NCBI GenBank assembly: GCA_036785705.1
Contig: JAWUZG010000056.1
Span: 13,192,501-13,256,500 of the forward strand
Direction: 5' to 3'
Length of the DNA stretch: 64,000 nt
Source: Acanthornis magna
Taxonomy: Eukaryota; Chordata; Aves; Passeriformes; Acanthizidae
Below, piece after piece: positions 46,110-58,400 of the stretch. Both the position numbers and the translations under genes were made by a program. Position 1 is the stretch's first letter; each line of letters opens with the position of its first letter. The notes beneath the pieces were generated by a model. The model had not been told where the DNA came from, searched no databases, and saw nothing but the letters and a program-made list of their open reading frames with translations.

Positions 46110-49100
46110 ACTGTTGTCATCTGCCCAAGAGTCACATTCCTCGGTGCCAGATGAGTTAGTGGGACAGTCCACCCACTGGCCATCCTTCATGCCAAAGAGG
46201 CAGAGCAGTCATATTTACTGCTCTTAATTCTGTCTTTATAGCAGTGGCACAGGGGATGAGATTGGGGCAGAATTCCTGCATCCTGCCTGGGCTTGAGCAG
46301 TTCCTCTGTGGAGCTCTGTCCCTGTGAGAGGCTATAGCTCTCCCTAAACTGTGTGTTTTATAAATGGGTTTTTTCTCTCCTTGGCTTCCTACAACTCTAC
46401 CCGGAGCTGCCAGCCCGTTTGGTTTCACATGTAGGAGGTTGGCTGGGCTGTGGGGTGGGATCTGGGGGGGATTCTGCCATCCAGGCTGGAGCCTTTCTGT
46501 CGTGCTGCCTCCCTGTAGTGTTACAGCAATCCTCTGAAAGCTGCTCTTTAATTCTGCTGTGGAAAGGTGTGGGAAAGGATGCCGATCAAGTGGGAGATGA
46601 TATTCTCCAAAGTTTTGCAGAGCCAAGCTATGTCTAACTCCCCAGGCTGCTTTCTAGGAGGAAAATAAAGCCATTGCTTCTTCAGCTGTCTTATTTTTGC
46701 ATGCAGGCTGCTTGCTTGCTTGTCCTCCAGCTCTGTCAGTTTGAGAATGGCTTACTGTTTGATTTTGTTCTAATCTTTTCAGTTAAATGAGGGCTGGCCT
46801 TGAAAAGAAGCTTGTAGCATTTTTCCCAGCTGTTACACAGAAAGAACCAGCCCCTCCTTGCTTCATTTCCAGGCATCCCTCCTCTACTCAAGCTTCTGGA
46901 GACACTGCCAGCTTAACTCCGACCAGTTTTCCGTGGTGTCATGACAAGATTTCAGCACTACTGTGTGTCTCCTTTCCTGCTGTTAAAAAAGAAGCAAGCT
47001 TGCTTTTCCCAGGGATCTAGTGATAAATTAGGGAGGTAGGATGGTTGTCCACACTTGTGCAATAAACAGCTGGTAATCAGTATTTTATAGCCAAAACTAA
47101 CATAACCCTCCCTGAAAATACAGGGTCAGTCAGGATATAAAAGTAAGATCTGTAATTATTGAAACTGAACTTGAGGAACGTGGAAATTTGGTTTTGTGCA
47201 AAAAATATTTTAGCTATAGAAACAACCACATTCAAGAATAGGAAAGGTGATTTTTATTTTTCTTTTTTCAACTGTGTTTTTGTCTGGACACCTCTAGAGC
47301 TCTGGAGGCCACAAGAGTACCGTGTAAAACGCTGAGTGCCTTCTGTGTAGGTGGTGTGATTGACTTCCCATTCCATGACAGCAACTCCCAAATGTTGTTC
47401 CCATTGACAAGGACAGAGTATGCAACAAGCCTTCCTTGGTATCAGATATTCCTTGGATGCTCCAGAGGCACTGGCACAGGTTTGCAGTGCATGCCTTTGG
47501 AAACACCATGCACGGCAGAGGATCCTTTGTCTCAAAAGCATGGCTGAGCTGCTCCTTTGACGTAGTGGCTGCTGTCTTACTTTTCCCTTCTTCTCTTACT
47601 TTTCATCCTCTCTTTATCTCCTGGGTTGGCTTTATCATCCATCTAAAGTTTTTTGGATAAAACTGCTACCTGTGTTCTTACTCTTAGTGTAGTATATAGG
47701 GCTTTTTTACCAGCTGGCCAAGATGCAGGACAGAGACTCTGGACAGGTGATTTTACCCTGTTATGGAGCCTCTGTTTTCAGACACCATCAGTGCTCTTAT
47801 TTCCAGAGATAATTTTTATCAAGTTTTATCAAGCCTGGCCCTGATCTCAGTTTTGTAGAATGTTCTGTTTCCTGCCACTCAGGGACACTAATCACATTGA
47901 GGCATGAGCTGGTGATTAGATTTAATTTGGAGTTGGTCGGGGAGGCTCCAGTTAGGGTGGCAATGTGGTGAATTTCTGTGGAAGGCACGGATGTGCAAAG
48001 TGAGATGGGTACGAAGCTTCCAGCAGGATAAGGGAGGCTTGTGGCTCCTGCTGTCTGCACTGAATTGTGCTCAAATATCACCTCCCTTTGGGATCTGATG
48101 CCCGTGGAGTGAAATGATGTCCATGAAAGCCAGGCTACATCTATTTGCATCTTTAGATGTCAATCTAAAGTGTCAAAATGTGTCAGTGACTGCAGTAACT
48201 TCTCTAATACCATTCAGAAACATCCACCTGCAGGACACAAATGTGATTCCTGGAGAATTGCTGCACAGCTCTGCAGTTCCCACCTGGTGAAGTGCTCACT
48301 GGGGACTGGTGTGGCACGGTGTGGGGATGGGTGTGTGAAGAGAGGAGACATCCACCACTACTGTCAGCAATTAAAGCTGCTGCTTCTGAATTGTAGAGCC
48401 TGAAGAGGAGAAGCAGGTCCTCAGGGCTGGGGAAGTGCCTTGTTGACACAGCAGCTATGGGAGAAAACTTCCAGGGAGGGATAACTCTTCAGGGCTGGGT
48501 AGAACGTGGAGGGGTAAAGGAGCTCTTTGCAGGTATTCCTGCCATGAGACGTAGGCGTTGACTTTCACTTATGACACTAAAAGAAGATCTCATTCCTCTG
48601 GGTCTGCAGGTAGTCCTGCAGTTTAACTAACCTTTCCTTTGAAGTCTTGGCAGACTGCAGTCCTTCTAAGAGGCTTTTAATTTTGATTAGGCACAGAGCT
48701 GAACTAAGTCAGCACAGCTCCCAAGTGTATTCCAGGCAGAGATGTGACCACAGGGGTCGAGCTGGTGCAGGAGTTGGAACAGCGTGGGGCTGCATAGCAG
48801 TCCCTATAAGGACCCTATTGCAACAGCATATGCCATGTTTGCATTGCCTGGTGGACCTACAGTCTCAGTCCATACTTCTGCTGCAGATTTGATCCATTTG
48901 CTGTTTAAATGCCAAACCTGATGCAGAGCAGATCCATCGTCACCTTCAGCAGTCCACTCCTTCCCCTGCATGGGCAGGTGAAGGTGCAGAGTTGAGCTAT
49001 GCAGCCATAATTTATTGTAGTCAGTCTTTGTCAGAGCAGCAGAGGGGCCCACTTTCCTTAATCTTTTATTGGTGCTAGATTCAGCCAAAAGGAGAATTGA

Positions 49101-49753
49101 TACAGGCTAGGCTGAAATTCTTTGGGTGAATATGTCCCGAGCTTAAGGAAGAATTGTTAGATCCAAGCCAGCGAGTCAGATGTATTCATGTCATAATTGT
49201 ATGTTTGACCTGCATTTAATGAGACTGTTGGAAATGGCCATTCTGCACCAAAATCAGTGGTGGTGGGGAGGCTTCAGATTGTCAGTGGTCAGGCACGAGG
49301 GGAGGATGTTTCTGGCTGGGTTCTGGGCTGCTGTGCAGCTGCTGTGCTCGTCCCTGCACGTCACACTTCGGTGACCTGTAAACGATGTCTGTGCAGTTAT
49401 CATAGTCAGAAATAGGTCATGTGAAGCCAAGTATTTGGGTCAACTTCAAATGCTGCTTATTCGCTTTTTGAGGTTAAAAACCAAACTGAAACAAACGTAA
49501 TTGTTTCTGCCTCCGGTGGGACACACTGCAGAGCACAATAGACATTATCTTCTGGGTCGAGATCAGCTGTAGCATATGAGTGCTTAAATATAACTTTGGT
49601 TTTAGAAGCAGGCTTAGAAATACACTCAACTGATGTTACCTTTCTAGGCCATAAACCAGCTTTCATCTGCCTTTAGATGCCATCATATTTTCCAGCTGAG
49701 TCAGTGTAGATGGAGTTATTAATAAATCAGAAGGAGCAGAGTCACTGCGAGTG
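46110..49753. other. Intronic sequence, no gene seen
   Basis: Holds a G-quadruplex motif at 46452-46470. Several 70-156 codon ORFs have no recognisable domain. No transposon is recognised. Confidence 0.55.
46452..46470 (+). other. G-quadruplex-forming motif
   Basis: GGGG-T-GGG-ATCT-GGGGGGG satisfies the four-run G3+N1-7 rule when the last run of seven is split 3-1-3. It lies on the sense strand, so it could form in the nascent RNA as well as in DNA. Confidence 0.6.
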
Positions 49754-49826
49754 CCCCTTGGCAAAGCACTTCACCTCCATGGTGTCTCAGGTTTCCGAGC
49801 CCCCAAACTGGGAAATGATACAATTT
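49754..49826 (+). repeat. MIR-like ancient SINE fragment
   Basis: CCCCTTGGCAAAGCACTTCACC, GGTGTCTCAGGTTTCC and AAACTGGGAAATGATACAA are in MIR core order ('ccttgggcaagtcacttaacc ... cctcagtttcc ... aaaatgggaataata'). Confidence 0.65.
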
Positions 49827-51102
49827 CCCCTGAAGATCCGCTACTGAGAGCCATCTGTTGTTAATAACAGCTTCTCCCTTTGGCTTTTCAGGCTCAGCTC
49901 TGTGAAAGTGTTTTCCTCAAAGCGCTGCTTAGCCTTGCCTTTGAAGGTGCAGCGGTGAGGGGTCCTTGTGCCTTCCCCCTGGGGGTTCCTCTCCCATCCT
50001 GGGCATGTGAAACCAGGGTGTGCTGGAGCTCTGCTGGGAGATGGATCCTGGAGGGCCAGCCCCATTTTGAGGGAAGAGAACAGAGGTGAAGGAAACACGA
50101 ATTTGGACATAGTCATTACCAGAAGGGTTTGTGCAGGTCATTCTGGTCATCAGATCTGGTGACCAGATTGTGATTCCTTACTGTGGCTGTCTCTTCTTTG
50201 CAGGGCTACAAAACTTTCCAGTTTTTTGAAGTGATATCCAGCTTCACGTATAAAATTGGTCAAAATTTGCCAGGAAACAATATTCTGTGAGAAATACTAG
50301 ATAAATAATTCATGGAAATATGCCATGTCTCTGGTTCTTAAGAAATTCCAAGAACTGAAGTAACTTCGGTTACTTTGCAGGCAAGCATGTAGTGCTATTG
50401 CTCTTCAAGATTGCTTCTTTCAAAAACATCATGTAACTGAAACCAACTTTCGGGATGAATTTTAAGATTTAGGTGGCATCTTCAGATATATGCAAGAGTT
50501 TCTGTGTTTCTGAGGAGATACATAAACAAAGAATGCCATTTTTGTTCATTGATACTGCAGAAGAGAAAAGAACAGAAGAAAATTCATGTCCTGGACATGA
50601 GGCAGAAAGGTCAATTATTTTTTTTAACCTAAGGATAAGTATTTACTTCTGTGTCCTGACAGAGACAGAGCCCTCTAACATCTGATAAAATGCCTTTTTA
50701 ATTGGTTGGGTGCGTTATACACATTTAAAACCCTATTTTAGGGCTCCCTGATATACTGCATTTGAAAGCCTTATTCACATTCATTTGCCTAGGGTCGATT
50801 TTGGCTTATATGTCTCTTCCAAATCCCTATTTTCTCTTTCTCTCCAAGCTGGTAATAAGATTTCTTATTATCTTCTTGCTTATGACTCCTTCAAGGCTGC
50901 TGACAAAGGGGCCTCAGCTGCTCTCTTGGTATTATCTGGGCAGATATCAGTTGAATTTGAAAGGGTGGATTAAATAAGTGCTTCGCTAATGTTGCCAGGC
51001 CTAACTTCATTACTGTGATCCTGCAAAGGAGGAGAGGAGAGGGGAGAGAAATGAGCTGTCTGTAGAAATCTGAGTGCCAGGATAGCAGAGTGTTGTGCGT
51101 GC
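49827..51102. other. Intronic sequence, no gene seen
   Basis: Unique intron DNA with no exon, RNA or transposon recognised. Confidence 0.6.
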
Positions 51103-51118
51103 ATATATATATATATAT
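51103..51118 (+). repeat. (AT)8 microsatellite
   Basis: Eight AT units are followed by an AT-rich, imperfect continuation (CTATACATAAATATGTGTATG). Confidence 0.92.
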
Positions 51119-51978
51119 TTCTATACATAAATATGTGTATGAAGGCATATGGTACCTAAATTTGTAAGACCTTGCCTTCTTTCTTTCAGACACATAAATT
51201 ATTTATAGATGCAAGTAATATACACGACATTCTCCTTTGGGAGAAAATACTGAAATGGAAAAGAGAAGCGACTGTAATTCACATATATGGTTTTCCACAC
51301 ATTTCTTCCTGGCATTTATGGTGGAACTGTCTATGTTCAGGTATTTGAGCCTTAGCTTATCAGGGAGATATCTGGGCAACTTCTTTAGGGGCCAGGGAAA
51401 TAAATGTCTGTTCTTTGACTTCTCATGCTTCCTGGAAACGAAAGTTCTTTTGGCCTCTCCTGTTTGTTTTGTGGGGATATTCTGCCTCTGGTATGGAGAG
51501 CTTGGCTGTGATGTTCAGTCTGATCCATTGAGTAAGACTGAGGCTCAGGGCAACAGAATTGGCTTCCTAATCATCTCAGTGGATAATTGTGCACGGGTTC
51601 CTTTGCCTTCGTTCCCTCTGATGCACCTGGTCTGTCCAGCCTGGTCAGACCATGGTCTTCAGCACAGGGATGATGCTGCTTTGTCTGTATCAATTTCCTA
51701 ATGAGGCCTCCACTCTCCTGGGTCCTCTAAACATTAACAAAACAAATGCTCAGTGTTGAGTGCTTTGAAAATCTCAGATGAAAGGCAGAGTATTACTGGG
51801 AAGAATTAACATCTCCTTCCCCTCTACATTTATCGATGGGGGAGCGGTCCCTGTGGAGGCTGGAGAATGGAGACAGCCTTGTGGATGTGCTGATTTGTTC
51901 TGCATGATGATTTCTCTTGGAGTAATTGCACTGTCAGAGTGTTTATCAGCTAATGAAAACCTACTTCAATAATACAAA
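51119..51978. other. Intronic sequence, no gene seen
   Basis: Contains a 154-codon + strand open frame (51237-51701) without recognised domains. It is phenylalanine-, leucine- and cysteine-rich because the strand is T-rich, so I do not call it a gene. Confidence 0.55.
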
Positions 51979-51996
51979 CCCCCCCCCCCCCCCCCC
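51979..51996 (+). repeat. Poly-C run, 18 nt
   Basis: Eighteen C residues are followed by six A. The complementary strand is a G18 run able to form a G-quadruplex. The true length may be uncertain in the assembly. Confidence 0.93.
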
Positions 51997-54900
51997 AAAA
52001 AACCAGGCTAAGTGAGCCTTGCCTTGTTTTTTCCCTTCTCCTGAGTGTCTGTTATTCATGTGCCACTTCTGTACCCCACTCTGGCAGGTTGCAGAGGATA
52101 AGGAAACCTCATCCACCAACATTATGAAACTCCATGTAGCACTAGGTATCTAGATAAGAAGAATTGCGCCTACCCAAAAGCAGAGGGGGTGGAAAGAGAA
52201 GCCACAAAAGGAAGTTTAAACTTGAGCAAAGCTCTAGCTGTGAAAACTTTGAATTAACCCTTTGTTTGTGCTGTGCCAGGCTCTGCCGTGGGGGCTCTCC
52301 TGCTGTCCCAGCCCAAGTTTGTGCACCTTGGTGAGCAGTGTGTGACTCCAGCCCTGTGGCCCAGGCAGGATTTGGCTGCTCAGGAGGCTTTTTGCAGCAC
52401 TTGAGCTTGCCCTGAGAGTGAGCCATGATCTGAGTCCCCACATTCCCATCCACTGTAAACTCTGTGTTCCCTGATCTGTGTGGTTAAGCTGCAGACTAAT
52501 GATAGTGCTGCAGATCCAAACAGCTAATTACATTATTTAATGAGCAGGGTGTTCTGGATCCCACAAACACACAGAGCAGTTAAACAGCAAAGAAAAAAGC
52601 GAAGCAGGATGGTACTCTGTAGGTTGTGTGTTGCCTGCTGGCTGGGTTTTCCTGGGGAAGGCGAAGAGTGGTTTGCATGGATCCAAGAAGCCACACCAGG
52701 CAAAAGAAATAGATATGTTTGGAGAGGGAAAAATGATTGTGGCAAAAGAAATATGGATGCGTTTAAGGCACTGTAAGATGAAAAAGCTAAACAGCTCCAG
52801 TGCAGAAACCATGCTGGCTAATAAAATATTGCTTAGATGTGCATTTGATTGGGGTAGGTGGTGCAGAAGATGCTGCAATGGCTGCCTTGCTTTCATCCTC
52901 CAAAATGAAGCTGTCAGTTGGTGGGAGATGAAATGAAAAAAGCAGGTTCCAAGTACTAAGCCAAAGGTTGTATTTTTGAATGTGTATTTGCTTTTAAATT
53001 TTTCTTTTCATTTGAAATTTCTGAGCATAACATTGTGTCAGACTGGAAAAGATTGTGTTGTTCGTTTTGAAGGCATCTCGGAGAAAATACAGGAGCAATT
53101 AAAAAAATTTCTGAACTGTGTTCAGAAAGAGAAGGGACTTGAAACTGTCCCTTGCAGTTTGCACCATGAGAAGATAACTTTTCTCACGTGAAAATGGCTC
53201 AAATAAATCGTTAGCTGGGGCTCTGCTAATATGACATCCTGACCAAGGTTCAAAGCCGCATAAAGAGTTGGTGTTATCGGGAATCCTGTTTTGTGCCTGT
53301 GGGTCACACCATTAATGTAAAGAAATTGGAGTAAAGGGAGCAAGGTATTTAAAATTACAGTCTTGAGCTAGAAGAAAACTTACTGTGCTATGAGGAAAAG
53401 ATTTGTTTGCTTCAGGAGAAAGTTTATTTCCATGTAGAGCTAATTTGGAGGTGATACAGTGCAGGGTAGGAAAGATAGTGGGATGTCAGCCCATTTCCGC
53501 CTTTCCTGGGGGAAAATACGCCGTGAAACATCACTGCTGGGGCACTGGTGAATCCATGCAAATTGCAAAGTGAGGTATTTTATCTTCTCTCCTGATTCTC
53601 TGCTCACCTCCTGTCTCTGCAAGTGTTCAGATATTGGCCTACTAGAAAACACAAGACTGATAAAAAAACGTGTTGTCAGAGACGGGATTTTATTTTTGCA
53701 CCCGAGGTTTTCCCGGTGCTGGGCTGAGGGGAACACTGTCTTATTTGGTAGAGTTTATTTTGCCTACAAAAGCGAGTAAGCCCTGCAAATGCAATTACTA
53801 TTACATGCACAACTGCACCCATATTGAGGCATGTGCCTGGCTGAGCAGGATGCCACTCCAACCACCGCAGGCAAGTAAAAGCAGTGAACTTCTAGCATAG
53901 GCAAACCCTTAAATTGGATTGTCTGATCCATGAAATGCTAGTGCTCTGTCTAAAATTTCCCTTGAAAGCCTTAAAGCCCTGTACAAGGTTTCATCAGGGT
54001 CTTAACAATGTGGTGGCGGTGGATTAGTTTTTAAACCATAGTTAAGGTTTCCTGACTTTGCTGGAATCTGAGTTATTTTTCTACATTGTTGCTGTCCTGT
54101 CAGTAATTGAGCCTTTGGAGCATGGATATTTCTTTTCCCATGAAAATGTAATGGAAATAGGATGCTTAAACTGAAGTTCACACTTCCAAATTTCTTGTCC
54201 TTAGTTGGGCAGCTTGTGGCTGGTTCTTCCTTCTTCCCTTGGGCTTCCTCCTCCTCTTTCCATGCTGCTCACTTGCATTTGCATGTCTTGTTATATATAT
54301 GGGACTAAACAGAGAGACAAAGTGTCTGATTAAGGTCTTTAAATAAATTTTCTTAAGTCTGAGGACTGCTTGATCACTGCCTGATGTCACGCAGGACTGA
54401 TTATGCCATGTGGTGCTGCATCCAGTTCTCCATGTTTTGAGCAATCAGTATTCCACCAGCACCTCTGGAATACAGCTCAAGATCCTGTTTTTCCTCATTA
54501 AGATGTTTCTACCTGTACCTAGTCGAGAAGATGCTGTGAAAAAGGGATTTTTTTTTTATATCTGTCTCATCAGTTGGGGTCGTTTGTTGCTTTGACTTTT
54601 GGCATGAAGGAGCACTGTTGTCAGAGCAGCAGGGAAAGGGAGGATTTGTGTGTTCGGGTCTTGCTCTGTCTCAAGTTAAGACCGAATCCAGAGGACCAAA
54701 CCAGAGTGTCATACTCATGCTGCTTAGTCTTCCAGTGATGTGTCACCTTCCAGTGCTGAAGTTTATGGTAAGAAAATCGGCTGAGGTGGCAAATTCTACA
54801 AGGCTGGGAACAAATTCAAACTAGAAAACTTGCAGTACACAGTGTCACAGAGATCTCATTTTAGCAGACGAAATCAGGCAAATACTTAGGATTAGGACCT

Positions 54901-55439
54901 GACTCAGCCTCATCTCCCTTGTAATCCTCCAAATCTTCAAGTTTTTAGGCCTTTCATTTAGCTCTAAGCAGCCTGCCTCCGTGGCCAGGCTGGTTGATGT
55001 AGGTCACTGCACAGCTCTGGACTTTAGAGTGTGTCCTGGGGGTCTGGACAGGTCCCTTCTGCCATGGTGCCCCTGACATAGCTGAGGTCAGGCAGCAGCT
55101 TCGTCTTTGCGTAGTGTGGACAGGAAATACCACCGTGGCAATTCTGGGAAGCTGCTCAGGAAGTGGAAACTCTTACAGCAGATGTGGAGCTCGAGATATG
55201 AATGGAGCGAAGCTGTCTGGCATGGCTTTGGGCTTCTTTGCTGCTGTTGGCCACCATCTGCTCGTGTAACACCTGACAGACCATAAATCCCTGACCCTTC
55301 ATCTTTGTCGTCATCTGTGCATCACCACCTATTTATATCATCACTGGTGCTGTAATCTTAGAGCTGTAATTTTATGCATCCCACGTGGCTGTGGTGTCAT
55401 TAGTGCATGAATGTGGACATAGAAGCTGGAAGTTTTGCC
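51997..55439. other. Intronic sequence, no gene seen
   Basis: A homeodomain-word cluster at 52480-52545 (GGTTAAGC, GACTAATGATAG, CAGCTAATTACATTATTTAATG) may be a small conserved element. Otherwise this is unique intron DNA. Confidence 0.55.
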
Positions 55440-55458
55440 TTTTTTTTTTTTTTTTTTT
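55440..55458 (+). repeat. Poly-T run, 19 nt
   Basis: Nineteen T residues. The lysine run in minus-strand translations here comes from it. Confidence 0.94.
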
Positions 55459-58400
55459 GTGAGCAGCAGCCCATTTTAATGTGCTGTTCACTGCCTTTCC
55501 TAGCGAAGGGGATGAAACTTTGGGAATTCTTGTGCTGGAGAACTGGAAGGTGGGAATAACATTTATTCTCTGCATGAGGAGCAGTGACGTATTCCCCACT
55601 GACTCGCTGCAAATATTTTTCTTCACATGCTGAACTCGCTTTTTGAGTCAGTAGCATTTTTTAATGATACATGAGTTGCGCAGTGGGTTGATTCTGTGAT
55701 TTTCACTTACATGGCAACCCAAATCTGTGTGCATCAAGGCAAGAGGACAACCCTTGCTCTGTTGTCCTCAGTACCAGAGGCTGAGAGCTTGGCCTTGGGT
55801 GTGAGATATAGGTCAGGACAAAGTGATGATATTTTTGTATCAAAAATCCTGTAGTGTGGAGAGACTTTTTTTTGTGACCCTGTATGTAGAGCTGTGTCAG
55901 TTTGGTCTGACTGGACCATTTCTCCAGTTACTCCTTGGGGTCACAGTGACTTAAAATTCAAACAGGGGTTTTCCCATGACATCCCAAAAATTCAGTATCA
56001 AGGTCATCAGAGACGTCTGCCTCTGAGTGCCCGTGCTTAAGGCAGTTATTTTAGGCAGCCTGGATCATCCCATGCTTGTATGCACAGATATGTGCAGGCA
56101 GACCTTTCCCACCCATAGGAAACAGGCACCTGGCTTCTCACTGAGGCATTTGACAGAGTCTATGGAATACCAGAATCACCAGGGCGAGTTTCCAAATGGC
56201 TAATTTAGATCGAAACTGCAAGACAAACACTTTATTTGTGGATGGCTGAGAGCCTCCCTTCCCCGTGGCCACTGCAGCAGCTGGGCTTGTGCATCATTAC
56301 GTGGCACCAGTGTGGGAGGACCAGGGTGCAAATATTCATCAACAAGACCCCGAACAAGAACAAATTCTGCACTGACGGTGGAGCTGCTCAGAGGGCAATG
56401 CTGTTATCCACAGCAGAGGGAAAAATTTCGCTGTGTAACCATCTGGCACTCCATCAGTCCACACTAACACTCTCCACAGGCTTGACCACTTTTAATTCAG
56501 TCTTTTCATCTGAGAGTGGGAGTCACCACAGTGCCCTCAGGCTGTTTCTGGAAGGTGGCACCTGCACTGGGCAGCGATGGTGGGACTCAGTCACATGTGA
56601 AGGAGGGAGCTGCCTCTCCTGTGAAGAATTCCCTGCCTGGGAAATGTGGGCATCCTCTTAGTGCAAACCAGAGATAGGATATTGGCGATGTCCACCTGGG
56701 AGCTGAGGGGTTGGCATCTGAGAGAGAGGTTTCTGCAGGTGGTACTGTGGGGAAGGCTGAACTTGGGTTTTCCTGTCAGTGCTCTGCAAACAGTGATTGG
56801 GTGATTTTTCGGTCATGACTGTTCTTGGTGTGCACAGTTTCCAGGAGATGAAAGCCTTCTAGTTTATGATCTCTGTAGATAAGCTTCTGTCTCCGTTTTG
56901 CCAAAGAACAAAGGATTACTAGAAGTGGCCAGGTGTTACCAGTACATTATAAGAAGGTGGAGACTGGAGCATGCACATAGGCTGTTTTTATTATTTTTTA
57001 CCTATAAAAGGGATGCCATGGAGGTTATACCCGTAGGTTGCACCCTTGCATCTGTATTTGCTATTACATGGAGCTCACAGGTGGGAGCAAAATGCCTCTG
57101 TGCTCTATAGTTTACAACATCAGTTATTGTAAAATCTCAGTGTTACTGTACCTGCTGATCTGGCCCAATATGTGCCCATTAAAACCAGAAAAAATACATA
57201 TTTTATTGACGTTCTTTGGAAATTTAAGTTACTCCTTTAAATTATAGCTATGTCACTAGGACTTTACTCTTAAACATGAACTGGACTCGCTGAGTGTATG
57301 TTTAACACCTGCAGTTTTGCAGGTCTGTGGTCATAATTTAACATTTGGTGTTGTCCTGAACCTGTCCATTTGTGAAGAGGCTGTAATAAGTTTGCTGGTG
57401 CAGTTGTCGCAGTTTTAAATTAAAATAAACATGAATGCCATATTCAAATTGATTCTTTTCAGCTTCTAAAAAATAATGATTTATTTTCATTATTATTCAT
57501 TTCTTTGGCTTTCAGTACATGTTTGTACTCCAGCTGGGGCAGCAGCAGCCCAAATACCACAAGAGGAGTCTGTTATTCCTATACAATGAAGTCTGCTGCA
57601 GCAATGCCTACAAACCTGAGCAGAGATGAGAGCTTCACTGAACTGCCTTGCCTCCTTTTTGTGTGGTTTGCTCCCACTTTTGACTTCACAAATAAAAGAA
57701 GTATGTTCTTAGGTTTATGGGAAAGTAAAATTCTGCCAAATTTTTGAAGCTGTAGCTTTTGAGTCTATTACAGCACTTGGGTCTCCAGGGCTATTTTTGC
57801 TTATAGTGAAAGTTTCTAAAGTTCTCTTTGTCTGCTTCTAGTTTGAAAAGACTTTGTGACCTGCCAAGGACCCTTGAAGTGTGATCCATGTTCCTGCTGT
57901 TGGGAGGGTTTGGCAGATGAATTTAGCCAGTGCCCCTGTCTGCAGAGAGAACTTCTTCTGTGAACAAAACATGGGACCCCAAGGTCGCGTATAATAAGGA
58001 TGAGAAGAAGAGAAATGCATTGTCTGTGCTTAAATGGCAGAAGGAGAAGAAGCCCTTTTTGGCAAGATGTTGAAGTGTGCTGTCAGGCATGGGGTTTACT
58101 GGGCAAAGGGAAAATGGGCAATGAAAGGACTTGCTGGCAGGTTGCAGTCAGGGTTGCTGACATCAGGGGCTGAGTGAAGTTCCCTACCTAAGCTCAGGTC
58201 CTGTGACAGCCTCCCGAGGTTTCCTCAAGTCCTGGCTGTGGGTTTGACCAGCTGGCCAGCATTAGGGATGCACATTTTCCCTGTCTCCAGGCTGGTGTCA
58301 CCTGCTCTGTGAACTGTGAGATGCTGATACAAGCTGGATAACACTAATGCTTTGCATTAATTTGGCCTCTTGGAGAAATCAATCCATCACACTAATTGAG

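Noticed and set aside
45921..46190. Lysine-rich minus-strand ORFs
   Set aside because: They are translations of the T30-(CTTTTTT)n tract.
47254..47541. 95-codon minus-strand ORF ending in a lysine-rich run, looking like a retrocopy tail
   Set aside because: The A-rich end is short and interrupted, no frame matches a protein I recognise, and no duplication flanks it.
56236..56661. 141-codon + strand ORF
   Set aside because: No recognisable domain, cysteine and tryptophan scattered without pattern, and no splice or promoter support. Chance ORF is the simplest reading.
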